DNA of 32,171 bases from Chloroflexota bacterium (GTDB lineage: Bacteria; Chloroflexota; Dehalococcoidia; UBA1151; TMED-70). Every line of letters begins with the position of its first letter. Position 1 is the first letter of the stretch. The stretch covers positions 22,088-54,258 of the forward strand of contig PBLU01000010.1 in NCBI GenBank assembly GCA_002721875.1, in the 5' to 3' direction. The notes under the pieces were generated by a model. That model was not told the origin of the DNA. It did not search any database and was given only the letters and a program-made list of their open reading frames with translations. The translations under genes and the position numbers were made by a program. This document shows positions 1-7,482 of this stretch, one piece after another.

Positions 1-1
1 A

Positions 2-181
2 ATAAAAGATGACGAAAGCTTTGAAGCCTTATTGAGAAGATTTTCAAAGAAAGTCCAACAAGAGTCAATCGTATCAGAGGCAAGAAGAAGACAAAATTTT
101 GAGTCTCCAACATCTATTCGTAAGAAAAAAATATCTAACAAAAAAAGAAAAAGTTATCGTACTACTTTAAAAAACCAATAA
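2..181 (+). CDS. rpsU: Small ribosomal subunit protein bS21, C-terminal part (5' end outside window)
   Basis: An open frame runs from the window edge to a TAA at 179-181. It encodes 59 residues without a start codon. Near its beginning is ESFEALLRRFSKKV, then SEARRRQNFESPT and a Lys/Arg-rich tail (RKKKISNKKRK). This matches the bS21 pattern of a helix with a paired-Arg motif, then a conserved Arg cluster followed by an aromatic residue and E-(K/S)-P, then a basic C-terminus that contacts 16S rRNA near the anti-Shine-Dalgarno end. Only a few N-terminal residues should be missing, because family members are about 58-70 aa long. bS21 is absent from Actinobacteria, which helps to narrow the host. 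purQ follows after 65 bp. Confidence 0.88.
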   Translation: MKDDESFEALLRRFSKKVQQESIVSEARRRQNFESPTSIRKKKISNKKRKSYRTTLKNQ

Positions 182-246
182 AAGCCATAGAACTTCTAAT
201 AAATTAAATTATCATATTATTGAAAATTTAAAAATTACTTACTCAA

Positions 247-942
247 TTGAAAATAGGCATAGCTGTATTCCCTGGAACATGGAGTGAAGCTGATACCCGA
301 TATGCGACACAAAATGTTTTGGGTATAACTTCTGAATATATTTGGCATAAAGATCAAAGCATAAATAATGTAGACTTCATTATTCTGCCTGGTGGGTTTT
401 CATATGGCGACTATTTAAGAACCGGAGCAATTGCAAGTTTTTCACCAATAATGAAAAAAATAGTAGAATTTGCAAATTCTGGTGGCCCTGTACTTGGGAT
501 TTGTAATGGATTTCAAATACTTTGTGAATCAAATTTACTACCAGGAATACTTTTAAGAAATAAAGGGCTTTCTTTTATTTGTGAAAATTCTTTTCTCAAA
601 GTTAATAGCAATTCTAAATTTACAAAACTTTATAAAAATAATGAAATTATTAAGATCCCTATTTCTCATGGTGAAGGTAATTTTCAAGCAGATAATAAAA
701 TAATAAAACAATTAGAAGATGAAGATAGAATTGTTTTTAGATATTCATCTAAATTTGGTGAAGTATCAAAAAAATATAATCCCAATGGATCAATAAATAA
801 TATAGCTGGAATTATAAATTCAGATGGAAATATATTAGGAATGATGCCTCATCCTGAAAAAGCTTGCGAAAAAATCATTGGAAGTGATGATGGATTAGCG
901 ATATTCTCTTCAATCATAAAAACTATGGGAAAAAATGGTTAA
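247..942 (+). CDS. purQ: Phosphoribosylformylglycinamidine synthase, glutaminase subunit PurQ
   Basis: PurQ is a class I glutamine amidotransferase. It supplies ammonia to PurL for converting FGAR to FGAM, the fourth step of purine synthesis. The 231-aa protein has the usual size of the separate bacterial subunit. It begins with KIGIAVFPGT and carries GGFSYGDYLRTGAIA (49-63), the nucleophile elbow GICNGFQ with Cys86, and the catalytic His202/Glu204 in MPHPEK. The start is TTG at 247. No ATG lies nearby upstream, and this codon puts the conserved first strand at residue 2. No clear Shine-Dalgarno sequence precedes it. The end overlaps purL by 8 bp, which implies translational coupling. No purS gene lies between rpsU and purQ. 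Confidence 0.95.
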   Translation: MKIGIAVFPGTWSEADTRYATQNVLGITSEYIWHKDQSINNVDFIILPGGFSYGDYLRTGAIASFSPIMKKIVEFANSGGPVLGICNGFQILCESNLLPGILLRNKGLSFICENSFLKVNSNSKFTKLYKNNEIIKIPISHGEGNFQADNKIIKQLEDEDRIVFRYSSKFGEVSKKYNPNGSINNIAGIINSDGNILGMMPHPEKACEKIIGSDDGLAIFSSIIKTMGKNG

Positions 943-3130
943 ACAAGAAACATTAAAAGAATTAGCTTTATCAAAGTCTGAATATAATCTTATAGTTGAG
1001 AAATTGGATAGAGAACCAAATGATTTGGAATTAGGTCTTTTCGGAGCCCTATGGAGTGAACACTGTGGATATAAACATACTAAAAAATTACTCAGAACTA
1101 TAAGATCAAAATCTGATTTTACCCTTACAGAAGCTGGCGAAGAAAATGCAGGAGCAATTAATATAGGTTCCAATAAAGCAATCGTAATGAAAATTGAATC
1201 ACATAACCATCCTTCAGCAATTGAGCCATATGAAGGAGCTGCAACAGGAGTTGGAGGCATTGTTAGAGATATCTTTGCTATGGGCGCAAGGCCAATAGCT
1301 TTATTGAATTCTCTGAGATTTAGTGATTTAGAAGAAAATAGAAATCTACAAATTGCCAAAGGAGTAATTGAAGGTATTTCAGGATATGGCAATTGTTTAG
1401 GAATACCTAATATTGGCGGAGAATGCTTCTTTGATAAATCATATGAATCTAACCCCTTAGTAAATGCTATGTGCGTAGGTTTAGTAGACTCTAACAAAAT
1501 ATTAAGTGCCAAGGCTGAGAAATCAGGGGATCTTCTAATAATTATTGGTGCTGAAACTGGAAGAGATGGAATCCATGGAGCTTCAGGACTAGCCTCTCAG
1601 AATTTTGAAGAAACAATTGAATTAAGATCAGCTGTCCAAGTTGGTAATCCTTTTTTAGAAAAATTACTTATTGAAGCTTGTCTAGAAATTTCTGATTTTG
1701 AAGAGTTAGTTGGAATGCAAGATTGTGGAGCTGCAGGAATCACTAGTGCTGCAATAGAAATGGCTGAGAGATCAAAACTAGGCCTTAAAATTGATATCTC
1801 AAAGGTACCTGTAAAAGAAGATTCAATGACTCCATACGAAATCATGTTATCTGAATCTCAAGAAAGAATGCTTATAGCTGTAAAAAATAATCAATTCGAA
1901 AGAATATTTGATATTTTGGATAAATGGGATCTAAGGTGCTCAATTATAGGAGAATTTACAGATAGTAATGAAGTCGAGATTTTTCAAGGTTCTAAACTTT
2001 TATCAAAAACTTCGATTGAAGCTCTAACCTCACCTCCTGAGTATGATCTCTCACTGATTGCTCGAAATTATAAAAATAAAAAAGAAAAATATGAAATTAA
2101 AGAAGAATATAAAAGCATGAATGAAAAATTAGTTCTTCATCATATAAAAGAGATATTACGTTCAAATAATATAGTTAGTAAAGAATGTATTTATAAAAAA
2201 TATGATCATCATGTTCAAACCAATACAGTTGTAGAACCAGGAGAAGATGCAGCAGTAATAAGAATAAAAGGAACAGATAAATTTCTTCTTTTCAGTTGCG
2301 ATGGAAACTCTAGGTTTTCATATTTAGATCCTAAAATTGGAGCTCAAATTAATATAGCAGAGGCATGCAGAAATATTTCAGTTCTAGGCGGAAAAGCAAT
2401 ATCTCTAACTGATGGATTAAATTTTGGAGATCCAACTAAATCTAAAGGAGCTTTTGAACTAATTGAAACATTCAAAGGATTTAATTCAGCATGTGAAATA
2501 TTTGATATTCCAATTATAAGCGGAAATGCTAGTTTATATAATGAGGGACATAATTCATCAATAAATCCCACGCCAATCATTGGAGCAATGGGCATAATGA
2601 GTAGTCAAACAAAGCTCATAAGTAAAAGTTTCTTATCAGAAGGAGATCACGTAGCGATAATTGGTAAATCTATGTGGGGAACTGATTTGGGTTTATCAGG
2701 AAGTGAATTCCAATCTTATTTTGATAAATCTCTCTCGGGAGAAATTATGATAGATTTAGAATTTGAAGAAAAAATGCAAAAAAAAATAAGAAACTTAATA
2801 AAAAATAATCTAATTAATTCTGCAACAGATATCTCTTTAGGGGGATTAATTATTAGCCTTATTAAGTCATGTGAAAAAAATAAATTAGGTATAAATATAA
2901 ATAAATCAATTCCAAATAACTGGGCAGGGGCTTTGTTCGGCGAGGATCAATCAAGAATAATATTTTCTTATAACCCAAAAAATGAAAATAATATCAAAAA
3001 AAAATTAAATAATATTAATTGGGAAAATATTGGAGTTGTAACTAAAGAAAATATAAAATTTCGGAATATTTTACTAGAAAGTGAAGAACTAATAATAAGA
3101 TATAATAAAGGTTTTAGTGTAGATATATAA
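935..3130 (+). CDS. purL: Phosphoribosylformylglycinamidine synthase, large subunit PurL (small type)
   Basis: PurL is the ATP-dependent synthetase part of FGAM synthase. Its 731 aa match the small-type PurL, which works with separate PurQ and PurS rather than as a single 1300-aa chain. Visible signatures are GLFGALWSEHCGYKHTK near residue 35, ESHNHPSAIEPYEGAATGVGG near 88 (the nucleotide/metal-binding loop), IRDIF/MGARPIALLNSLRFS-like sequence after it, and DCGAAGITSAAIEMAE near 263. The second half repeats the AIR-synthase fold (GEDAAVIRIKG, GGKAISLTDGLNFG, IPIISGNASLYNE). The start is ATG at 935, inside the 3' end of purQ. An FmdB-like gene follows after 12 bp. Several antisense open frames inside this gene are shadows. 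Confidence 0.96.
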   Translation: MVKQETLKELALSKSEYNLIVEKLDREPNDLELGLFGALWSEHCGYKHTKKLLRTIRSKSDFTLTEAGEENAGAINIGSNKAIVMKIESHNHPSAIEPYEGAATGVGGIVRDIFAMGARPIALLNSLRFSDLEENRNLQIAKGVIEGISGYGNCLGIPNIGGECFFDKSYESNPLVNAMCVGLVDSNKILSAKAEKSGDLLIIIGAETGRDGIHGASGLASQNFEETIELRSAVQVGNPFLEKLLIEACLEISDFEELVGMQDCGAAGITSAAIEMAERSKLGLKIDISKVPVKEDSMTPYEIMLSESQERMLIAVKNNQFERIFDILDKWDLRCSIIGEFTDSNEVEIFQGSKLLSKTSIEALTSPPEYDLSLIARNYKNKKEKYEIKEEYKSMNEKLVLHHIKEILRSNNIVSKECIYKKYDHHVQTNTVVEPGEDAAVIRIKGTDKFLLFSCDGNSRFSYLDPKIGAQINIAEACRNISVLGGKAISLTDGLNFGDPTKSKGAFELIETFKGFNSACEIFDIPIISGNASLYNEGHNSSINPTPIIGAMGIMSSQTKLISKSFLSEGDHVAIIGKSMWGTDLGLSGSEFQSYFDKSLSGEIMIDLEFEEKMQKKIRNLIKNNLINSATDISLGGLIISLIKSCEKNKLGININKSIPNNWAGALFGEDQSRIIFSYNPKNENNIKKKLNNINWENIGVVTKENIKFRNILLESEELIIRYNKGFSVDI

Positions 3131-3142
3131 AATAATAATTCA

Positions 3143-3412
3143 ATGCCAACTTACGAATTTAAGAATAAAAATACTGGAAAAATTGAAGAATATTTACTTT
3201 CATTTAGTGAAGTAGATAAATTCAAAAAAGATAATCCTCATTTGTCAAGAATTTGGACAGATACTCCTAATGTAATTTACAAAGGCAGTGGATTTTACTC
3301 AACAGATTATAAATCTAGCTCAAATACAAAAAATAAAAAATCTGAAAGTAAAGAATCTTCTACTAAAGAGCCTTCTACTAAAGAAAAGAAATCTAATAAA
3401 AAATCAAAGTGA
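3143..3412 (+). CDS. FmdB-like small protein that has lost its zinc-ribbon cysteines
   Basis: This 89-aa protein opens with MPTYEFKNKNTGK and later has NVIYKGSGFYSTDYK. These are the first strand and the C-terminal motif of the FmdB/CxxC_CxxC_SSSS family (typically MPIYEY.C..CG ... F.GSGWY.TDY). The four cysteines expected in between are absent, and the protein contains no Cys at all. The zinc-ribbon segment is replaced by an acidic-basic helix-like stretch (SFSEVDKFKKDNPHLSRIW). The last 30 residues are Lys/Ser/Glu-rich with a repeated S-(S/T)-K-E-(S/P)-S pattern, probably disordered. The gene lies 12 bp after purL, and its TGA overlaps the GTG start of dtd, so it belongs to the pur-dtd operon. 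The role of FmdB is poorly known; a regulatory function has been suggested. The family call is made on the two ends only. Confidence 0.7.
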   Translation: MPTYEFKNKNTGKIEEYLLSFSEVDKFKKDNPHLSRIWTDTPNVIYKGSGFYSTDYKSSSNTKNKKSESKESSTKEPSTKEKKSNKKSK

Positions 3413-3852
3413 GAGCACTTATTCAACGTGTAAAATCTGCATCAGTAGAGGTTGAGGATAAAATAGTTTCTGAAATCAATTCTGGGCTTGTTGTTTTACT
3501 TGGAATTACTCATGATGATTCTCTAAATGATACAAAATATCTCATTAACAAAATAATTAATTTGAGAATATTTGGAAATGATAAAAATGATAATTTCGAA
3601 TTATCCTTATTAGAAACAAAAAAAGATATTTTAATAATTTCTCAATTTACATTATTTGCAAACACAAGAAAAGGAAGGCGACCTAGTTTTATTGAATCAG
3701 CTAAATCAGATAATGCAAAAAGAATCTATGATGAATTTATAGATATAATCAGTAAAGAACAAATTAACATAAAAACAGGTATTTTTGGAGCAAAGATGCT
3801 GGTTCAGATAAATAATGATGGACCAGTAACAATTTCTATAGATTCTAGATAA
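3409..3852 (+). CDS. dtd: D-aminoacyl-tRNA deacylase Dtd
   Basis: Dtd hydrolyses D-aminoacyl-tRNAs, and mischarged Gly-tRNA(Ala), so that wrong residues do not enter translation. The 147-aa length equals the family norm. The hallmark MRALIQRVKSASVEV opens the protein. SQFTLFANTRKGRRPSF (78-94) contains the SQFTL motif, and NNDGPVTI (135-142) contains the cross-subunit Gly-cisPro motif that provides chiral rejection. The start is GTG at 3409, overlapping the TGA of the preceding gene in a GTGA arrangement, so translation is probably coupled. The 3' end runs 8 bp into the convergent nadC gene. Confidence 0.95.
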   Translation: MRALIQRVKSASVEVEDKIVSEINSGLVVLLGITHDDSLNDTKYLINKIINLRIFGNDKNDNFELSLLETKKDILIISQFTLFANTRKGRRPSFIESAKSDNAKRIYDEFIDIISKEQINIKTGIFGAKMLVQINNDGPVTISIDSR

Positions 3853-4690
3853 AACTCAAGGATATATCGAGAGCCTTAGCAGAGTGAGTTAACTTTCCAA
3901 CAGAAACAATATCTATACCTGGAATTTTGTTCAATTTTACCAATCTAGCCTTATCAATATTCCCTGATACTTCTACCAATTTTTTACCATTTATTCTTTT
4001 TACACACTCTATAATTTCACTGTCAGTCATATTATCTAGCATGATTATATCTACATCTGAATCTATAGCTTCATCTAGAAGTTTATAACTATCAACTTCA
4101 ATTTCTATTTTGATTGTATGAGGAGAATTACGTCTCGACTGTTTTACTAAATCTTTTAAAGTCATATTCTGCTTAAAAGCAGCAGAAATATGGTTATCCT
4201 TAATTAGAACTCCATCACCAAGATTTCTTCTATGATTAGATCCTCCTCCACACCTCACAGAATATTTATCTAAATTTCTCCACCCGGGAATAGTTTTTCT
4301 TGTGTCACTAATTGATATTTTATCTACTAATTTCACATATTCATTAGTTAGAGTAGCTACACCTGACATTCTTTGTAAAAAATTAAGAGCTGTTCTTTCA
4401 GCTGATAAAATATTATTTTTATCACCAAAAATTTCTGCAATTATTACCCCTGGTTCTAGTGAGTCAGCATCAAAACAATTTTCAATGTACTTAATATCTG
4501 GATCTATTTTTTTAAATACTTCTTTAGCAACAGTATTACCACATAAAATACCTGATTGTTTAGAAATTATTACACACTTAACATTTTCAGATCTTAGCCT
4601 TAAGGATTGAGTAGTTATATCACCTAAAGATAAATCTTCTTGAATAGCAATATCTATTATTAGATCTAAATCTGGGATTTGAGTGTTTAT
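3845..4690 (-). CDS. nadC: Nicotinate-nucleotide pyrophosphorylase (quinolinate phosphoribosyltransferase), probable AUA start
   Basis: NadC converts quinolinate and PRPP to nicotinate mononucleotide. The reverse-strand frame is open from the nadA stop (4705-4703) to TAG at 3847-3845. It encodes EDLSLGDITTQS, SAERTALNFLQRMSGVATLT, DTRKTIPGWRNLDKYSVRCGGG, NHRRNLGDGVLIKDNHI and GKLTHSAKALDISL, so both the N-terminal domain and the barrel are present. There is no ATG, GTG, TTG or CTG before the Met at 4369, which lies more than 100 residues inside the conserved fold. The best start is ATA at 4690-4688. It has AAGGA (4702-4698) seven bases upstream and gives 281 aa, the normal family length. The frame is the same as nadA, directly after its TAA. 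Function is certain; the start is inferred. Confidence 0.9.
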   Translation of the reverse strand: MNTQIPDLDLIIDIAIQEDLSLGDITTQSLRLRSENVKCVIISKQSGILCGNTVAKEVFKKIDPDIKYIENCFDADSLEPGVIIAEIFGDKNNILSAERTALNFLQRMSGVATLTNEYVKLVDKISISDTRKTIPGWRNLDKYSVRCGGGSNHRRNLGDGVLIKDNHISAAFKQNMTLKDLVKQSRRNSPHTIKIEIEVDSYKLLDEAIDSDVDIIMLDNMTDSEIIECVKRINGKKLVEVSGNIDKARLVKLNKIPGIDIVSVGKLTHSAKALDISLSFI

Positions 4691-4705
4691 ATCTAAATCC
4701 TTTTA
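4688..4705 (-). promoter_or_regulatory. Ribosome binding site and AUA start of nadC, overlapping the nadA stop
   Basis: Read on the minus strand, the nadA TAA is followed at once by AAGGA (4702-4698), seven bases of TTTAGAT, then ATA AAC ACT. AAGGA at this distance is a good Shine-Dalgarno placement, and the ATA falls about where the NadC N-terminus should be. No standard start codon exists in the frame between the nadA stop and the conserved core. Terminating nadA ribosomes could re-initiate here. Readthrough of the TAA or a sequencing error cannot be excluded. Confidence 0.5.
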
Positions 4706-5926
4706 CTGTGGTAAATCAAGCATTCTTTGAAGACTTAATTTAGATAGTTCTTGAATTTTGTCATCAACTTTTATCTGATTTATAACATATCCTGCCACAA
4801 GCCCCTCCATTACCCATAGAAGATATGCGGGATGAACTCTATACATAGTTGAACATGGACATATCATATCATCCAAACAAAAAACATTTTTATCTGTATA
4901 AGTATGAGCCAATCTCTTAACTAGATTGATTTCTGTACCTATAGCCCAATTAGTTCCAGCGGGAGCCTTATGAACCATATCTTTTATATATTCTGTTGAA
5001 CCAACAAAGTCTGCTTCACCTACCACTTCATTAGTACATTCAGGGTGAACTAATATGTTTACATCAGAATATTTATTTCTAGCAGAATTAATTTGATCAA
5101 CCGAGAACCTTGTATGTACTGAACAATGACCTTTCCATAAAATTAGCTTAGAGCTATTTATTTCATCATCTGTTAATCCACCATTTATTTTATATGGATC
5201 CCAGATAACCATTTCTGATTTTTTAATACCGTATTCAAGTCCAGTATTTCTTCCTAAATGTTGATCTGGAACAAATAATATTTTTTCTCCTCTTTCATAT
5301 GCCCAATCAAATGCCTTTCTGGCATTGGAAGAAGTACATACTATTCCATCATTTTCTCCACACAAAGCCTTTATAGAAGCTGTACTATTCATATATGTAA
5401 CAGGAATTACCGATTTTTTACTAGACTTATTATTTAGAATATTGTTGATTTGATTCCAACTTCTCTTCACATCCTTTGTTGCAGCCATATCTGCCATTGA
5501 GCACCCTGCTGCCATATTGGGAAGAATAACTTTTTGTTTACTAGAAGATAAAATCTCAGCTGTTTCAGCCATAAAATGGACACCACAGAATATAATTATC
5601 TCTGAGTCTGATTTTTCTGCAGCTAATTTAGAAAGTAAAAAAGAGTCACCTTGTAAGTCAGAGAACTCAATAACATCTTCTCTTTGATAGTGATGACCAA
5701 GGATAGTTACTTTTGTTCCCATAGCATCTTTTAATTTCTTGATAGACTTTCTTATTTCTTCAGGAGTGAGTTTTAAATATCTAGTAGGTATCTTTTGCCA
5801 TCTCACACCAGAATTAAATTCTTCTTCAAGGGTTTTAGTTCTGAAATTAGCACCATCTTGACAGAAAGCAGACTGCTCTAATTCTGTTATTGGAATATTT
5901 ATTTTATTTTGATAATTTATAACCAT
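4703..5926 (-). CDS. nadA: Quinolinate synthase NadA
   Basis: NadA condenses iminoaspartate with dihydroxyacetone phosphate to give quinolinate, using a [4Fe-4S] cluster. The 407-aa protein shows the three pseudo-repeated domains: ILGHHYQREDVIEFSD (75-90), IFCGVHFMAETAEIL (112-126), then LPNMAAGCSMADM with Cys142; VTYMNSTASIKALCGE and VPDQHLGRNTG; WKGHCSVH with Cys268; VHPECTNEVV; and GTEINLVKRLA with Cys356/Cys358 in MICPCSTMYRVHP. Cys142, Cys268 and one of Cys356/358 are the likely cluster ligands by comparison with characterised NadA. An N-terminal extension of about 70 residues precedes the core, longer than in the shortest NadA proteins. The gene follows miaB by 100 bp and precedes nadC directly. 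No nadB is in view. No clear Shine-Dalgarno sequence precedes the ATG. Confidence 0.95.
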   Translation of the reverse strand: MVINYQNKINIPITELEQSAFCQDGANFRTKTLEEEFNSGVRWQKIPTRYLKLTPEEIRKSIKKLKDAMGTKVTILGHHYQREDVIEFSDLQGDSFLLSKLAAEKSDSEIIIFCGVHFMAETAEILSSSKQKVILPNMAAGCSMADMAATKDVKRSWNQINNILNNKSSKKSVIPVTYMNSTASIKALCGENDGIVCTSSNARKAFDWAYERGEKILFVPDQHLGRNTGLEYGIKKSEMVIWDPYKINGGLTDDEINSSKLILWKGHCSVHTRFSVDQINSARNKYSDVNILVHPECTNEVVGEADFVGSTEYIKDMVHKAPAGTNWAIGTEINLVKRLAHTYTDKNVFCLDDMICPCSTMYRVHPAYLLWVMEGLVAGYVINQIKVDDKIQELSKLSLQRMLDLPQ

Positions 5927-6026
5927 TTTTTTATTTTTCTAACAATACTTATAGAAAAATTTTAATAATCAATTTTATATTTATTTCATGTTAAATCAAA
6001 TAGATATTTTAATTTTATCTAATTTT

Positions 6027-7322
6027 TTAAATTTTTTCCCCTACAAGGGAGTATGAAGATATTTCAATAATCTTAGTTTTATGAATATTTCCAATCATTG
6101 ATTCATCTCCATCTTGAATATAAACGAGCTTATCACCTTCTGTTCTTCCAAAAAGTCTATTTCTTATAACACCCTCAACTAGAACATCATATACATTATT
6201 TAGGTATTTAGTGTTTAGATCAAATTGGATTTTATCTTGTAATTCGTTAACCACATTTAATCTTTTCCTTTTCTCTTGTTGAGTCAAATCATCTTCTATT
6301 TTCCTAAAAGCATAAGTTCCTTTTCTTTCAGAATATGCAGCAACATGAACTTTATCAAATTTGACCATATTTAAGATATCTAATGAGTCTAGAAAATCTT
6401 TTTCAGTTTCACCGGGGAAACCGACTATCAAATCAGTAGTAATCGTTGCATCAGGGACTAAAGACTTAATCTCTTCAATTTTTCTCATATATTGATTCCT
6501 TGTATATCCTCTTCTCATGTTTGCTAAAATTCTATTTGATCCCGCTTGAAATGGTAGATTTATTGATTTACAAACTTTAGGTAAATCTCTGATAGTTTCA
6601 ATCAATTTTCTAGACATATCATTTGGATGAGAAGTTAGGAATCTTATTCTAAGTATATTTTCTATTTCACTGATAGAGTACATAAGATCAGAGAGATCTT
6701 TTTTGGGCAATAAATCATGTCCATAAGAATCTACATTTTGACCCAATAATGTTACTTCAAGAGTTCCATTACTTGCTAAATATTCTACTTCTTTAACAAC
6801 TTCATTCAGTGGTTTACTAGTTTCTCTTCCTCTCCTGTATGGTATTACACAAAATGTACAGAATTTATCACACCCTTGAACAATAGGGACAAATTCAGCA
6901 AACTTTGATTTTTCAGGTATTAAGTTTTCCAAACAACCATCTGATGATAAATCCAAATAATCTGCAATATTTTCTATTATTTTTGAAGTGTCTTGAGGTT
7001 TAGCCCAAAGATCTACTTGAGGGAACCTCAGTTCTAAATCCTTAATTGTTGACTCTACCATACATCCAGTAACACATATGTAAGTATTATTTTTCTTTTT
7101 TTGTTTAGCTAACTTTCCTAGAAGACCTGTCGCAGTATCTTCTGCAGATTGTCTGACAACACAGGTATTGAGTACAACTATACCAGCATTTTCAATATTC
7201 TTTTCTTCATCTAATCCAAGCCTTTTTAATCCTACGTCAACTCTTTGAGAATCAGCTACATTCATCTGACAACCAACTGTCCATATGTGAAAAGAATCTA
7301 TTTTATTTTCTTTAGTTATCAT
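6027..7322 (-). CDS. miaB: tRNA-2-methylthio-N6-dimethylallyladenosine synthase MiaB
   Basis: MiaB is a radical-SAM methylthiotransferase that adds the 2-methylthio group to i6A37 of tRNAs reading U-starting codons. The 431-aa protein has the three-part layout. The N-terminal UPF0004 domain has cluster cysteines Cys18 (TVGCQMN), Cys54 (LNTCVVR) and Cys87 (TGCMVE). The radical SAM core has Cys151/155/158 (VQGCDKFCTFCVIPYRRGRE) plus LLGQNVDSYG and TTDLIVGFPGETE. A TRAM domain follows from about residue 370 (VLVEGVIRNRLFGRTEGDKLV). The QNVDSYG and VIPYRRGRE motifs favour MiaB over RimO or MtaB. The ATG lies only 7 bases after the 3' end of the upstream tRNA-Ser gene, so there is no room for a normal leader. 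Confidence 0.94.
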   Translation of the reverse strand: MITKENKIDSFHIWTVGCQMNVADSQRVDVGLKRLGLDEEKNIENAGIVVLNTCVVRQSAEDTATGLLGKLAKQKKKNNTYICVTGCMVESTIKDLELRFPQVDLWAKPQDTSKIIENIADYLDLSSDGCLENLIPEKSKFAEFVPIVQGCDKFCTFCVIPYRRGRETSKPLNEVVKEVEYLASNGTLEVTLLGQNVDSYGHDLLPKKDLSDLMYSISEIENILRIRFLTSHPNDMSRKLIETIRDLPKVCKSINLPFQAGSNRILANMRRGYTRNQYMRKIEEIKSLVPDATITTDLIVGFPGETEKDFLDSLDILNMVKFDKVHVAAYSERKGTYAFRKIEDDLTQQEKRKRLNVVNELQDKIQFDLNTKYLNNVYDVLVEGVIRNRLFGRTEGDKLVYIQDGDESMIGNIHKTKIIEISSYSLVGEKI

Positions 7323-7329
7323 ATTTTTA

Positions 7330-7417
7330 TGGCGGGGAGAGCGGGATTCGAACCCGCGTGGGGCAAAACCCCTCCCACTTAGCAGGCGGGTGCACTAGGC
7401 CTCTATGCGATCTCCCC
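7330..7417 (-). tRNA. tRNA-Ser (anticodon GCU)
   Basis: Read on the minus strand, the 88-nt gene folds as a class II tRNA. The acceptor stem is GGGGAGA/TCTCCCC (7417-7411 with 7340-7334). The anticodon stem is CCCGC/GTGGG around the loop CTGCTAA, with anticodon GCT at 7383-7381. A long variable arm pairs GGGG with CCCC, and the T arm is GCGGG-TTCGAAT-CCCGC. The discriminator is G, and the CCA end is encoded in the gene (7332-7330). The long variable arm together with anticodon GCU identifies serine (AGC/AGU codons). The gene lies just upstream of miaB on the same strand and is divergent from the moaD-moaE fusion. Confidence 0.95.
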
Positions 7418-7422
7418 TAATT

Positions 7423-7452
7423 TTAACTATTTTTGTAAAACTAAATTATACT
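7423..7452 (+). promoter_or_regulatory. Candidate sigma70-type promoter for the moaD-moaE fusion
   Basis: A TTAACT box (7423-7428) is followed after 18 bp by TATACT (7447-7452), which matches the -10 consensus at five of six positions. Transcription would begin near 7459, giving a leader of roughly 24 bases before the ATG at 7483. The same TTAACT box with near-identical geometry occurs before the sufT-like gene. On the opposite strand TATAAT (7450-7445) could serve the tRNA-Ser gene, but no good -35 partner was seen. AT-rich sequence makes chance matches common. Confidence 0.35.
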
Positions 7453-7482
7453 TATAAGTGTATCAAAATATTTATTACAAAA

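Noticed and set aside
182..246. Gap between rpsU and purQ, checked for a terminator or purS
   Set aside because: There is no stable stem and no coding frame; only AT-rich sequence is seen.
910..1512. Long minus-strand open frame inside purL
   Set aside because: It is antisense to the highly conserved core of purL and its translation has no recognisable domain. Similar antisense frames at 1597-1845, 2344-2595, 9105-9347, 21820-22167 and 26801-27025 were rejected for the same reason.
3845..4369. A nadC gene starting at the ATG at 4369 (174 aa)
   Set aside because: The conserved NadC N-terminal domain (EDLSLGDITT through TALNFLQR) is intact in the same frame upstream of this ATG, so the short form would be a truncated enzyme.
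4302..4610. Plus-strand open frame of 102 codons
   Set aside because: It is antisense to the N-terminal half of nadC, which carries clear family motifs.
5927..6026. 100-bp gap between miaB and nadA, checked for a promoter, NAD-related riboswitch or small gene
   Set aside because: It is almost entirely A/T, with no paired -35/-10 of normal spacing, no GC-containing hairpin and no coding frame. It may still hold a promoter, but nothing specific can be supported.
7450..7459. Palindrome ACTTATAAGT between tRNA-Ser and the moaD-moaE gene
   Set aside because: Ten bases of AT-rich palindrome overlap promoter-like hexamers, and no second copy was noticed; this is too weak to call an operator.
7405..7482. 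N-terminal extension of the moaD-moaE fusion from the ATG at 7405
   Set aside because: The start lies inside the tRNA-Ser gene on the other strand and the 26 extra residues show no MoaD similarity; the ATG at 7483 matches the family N-terminus.
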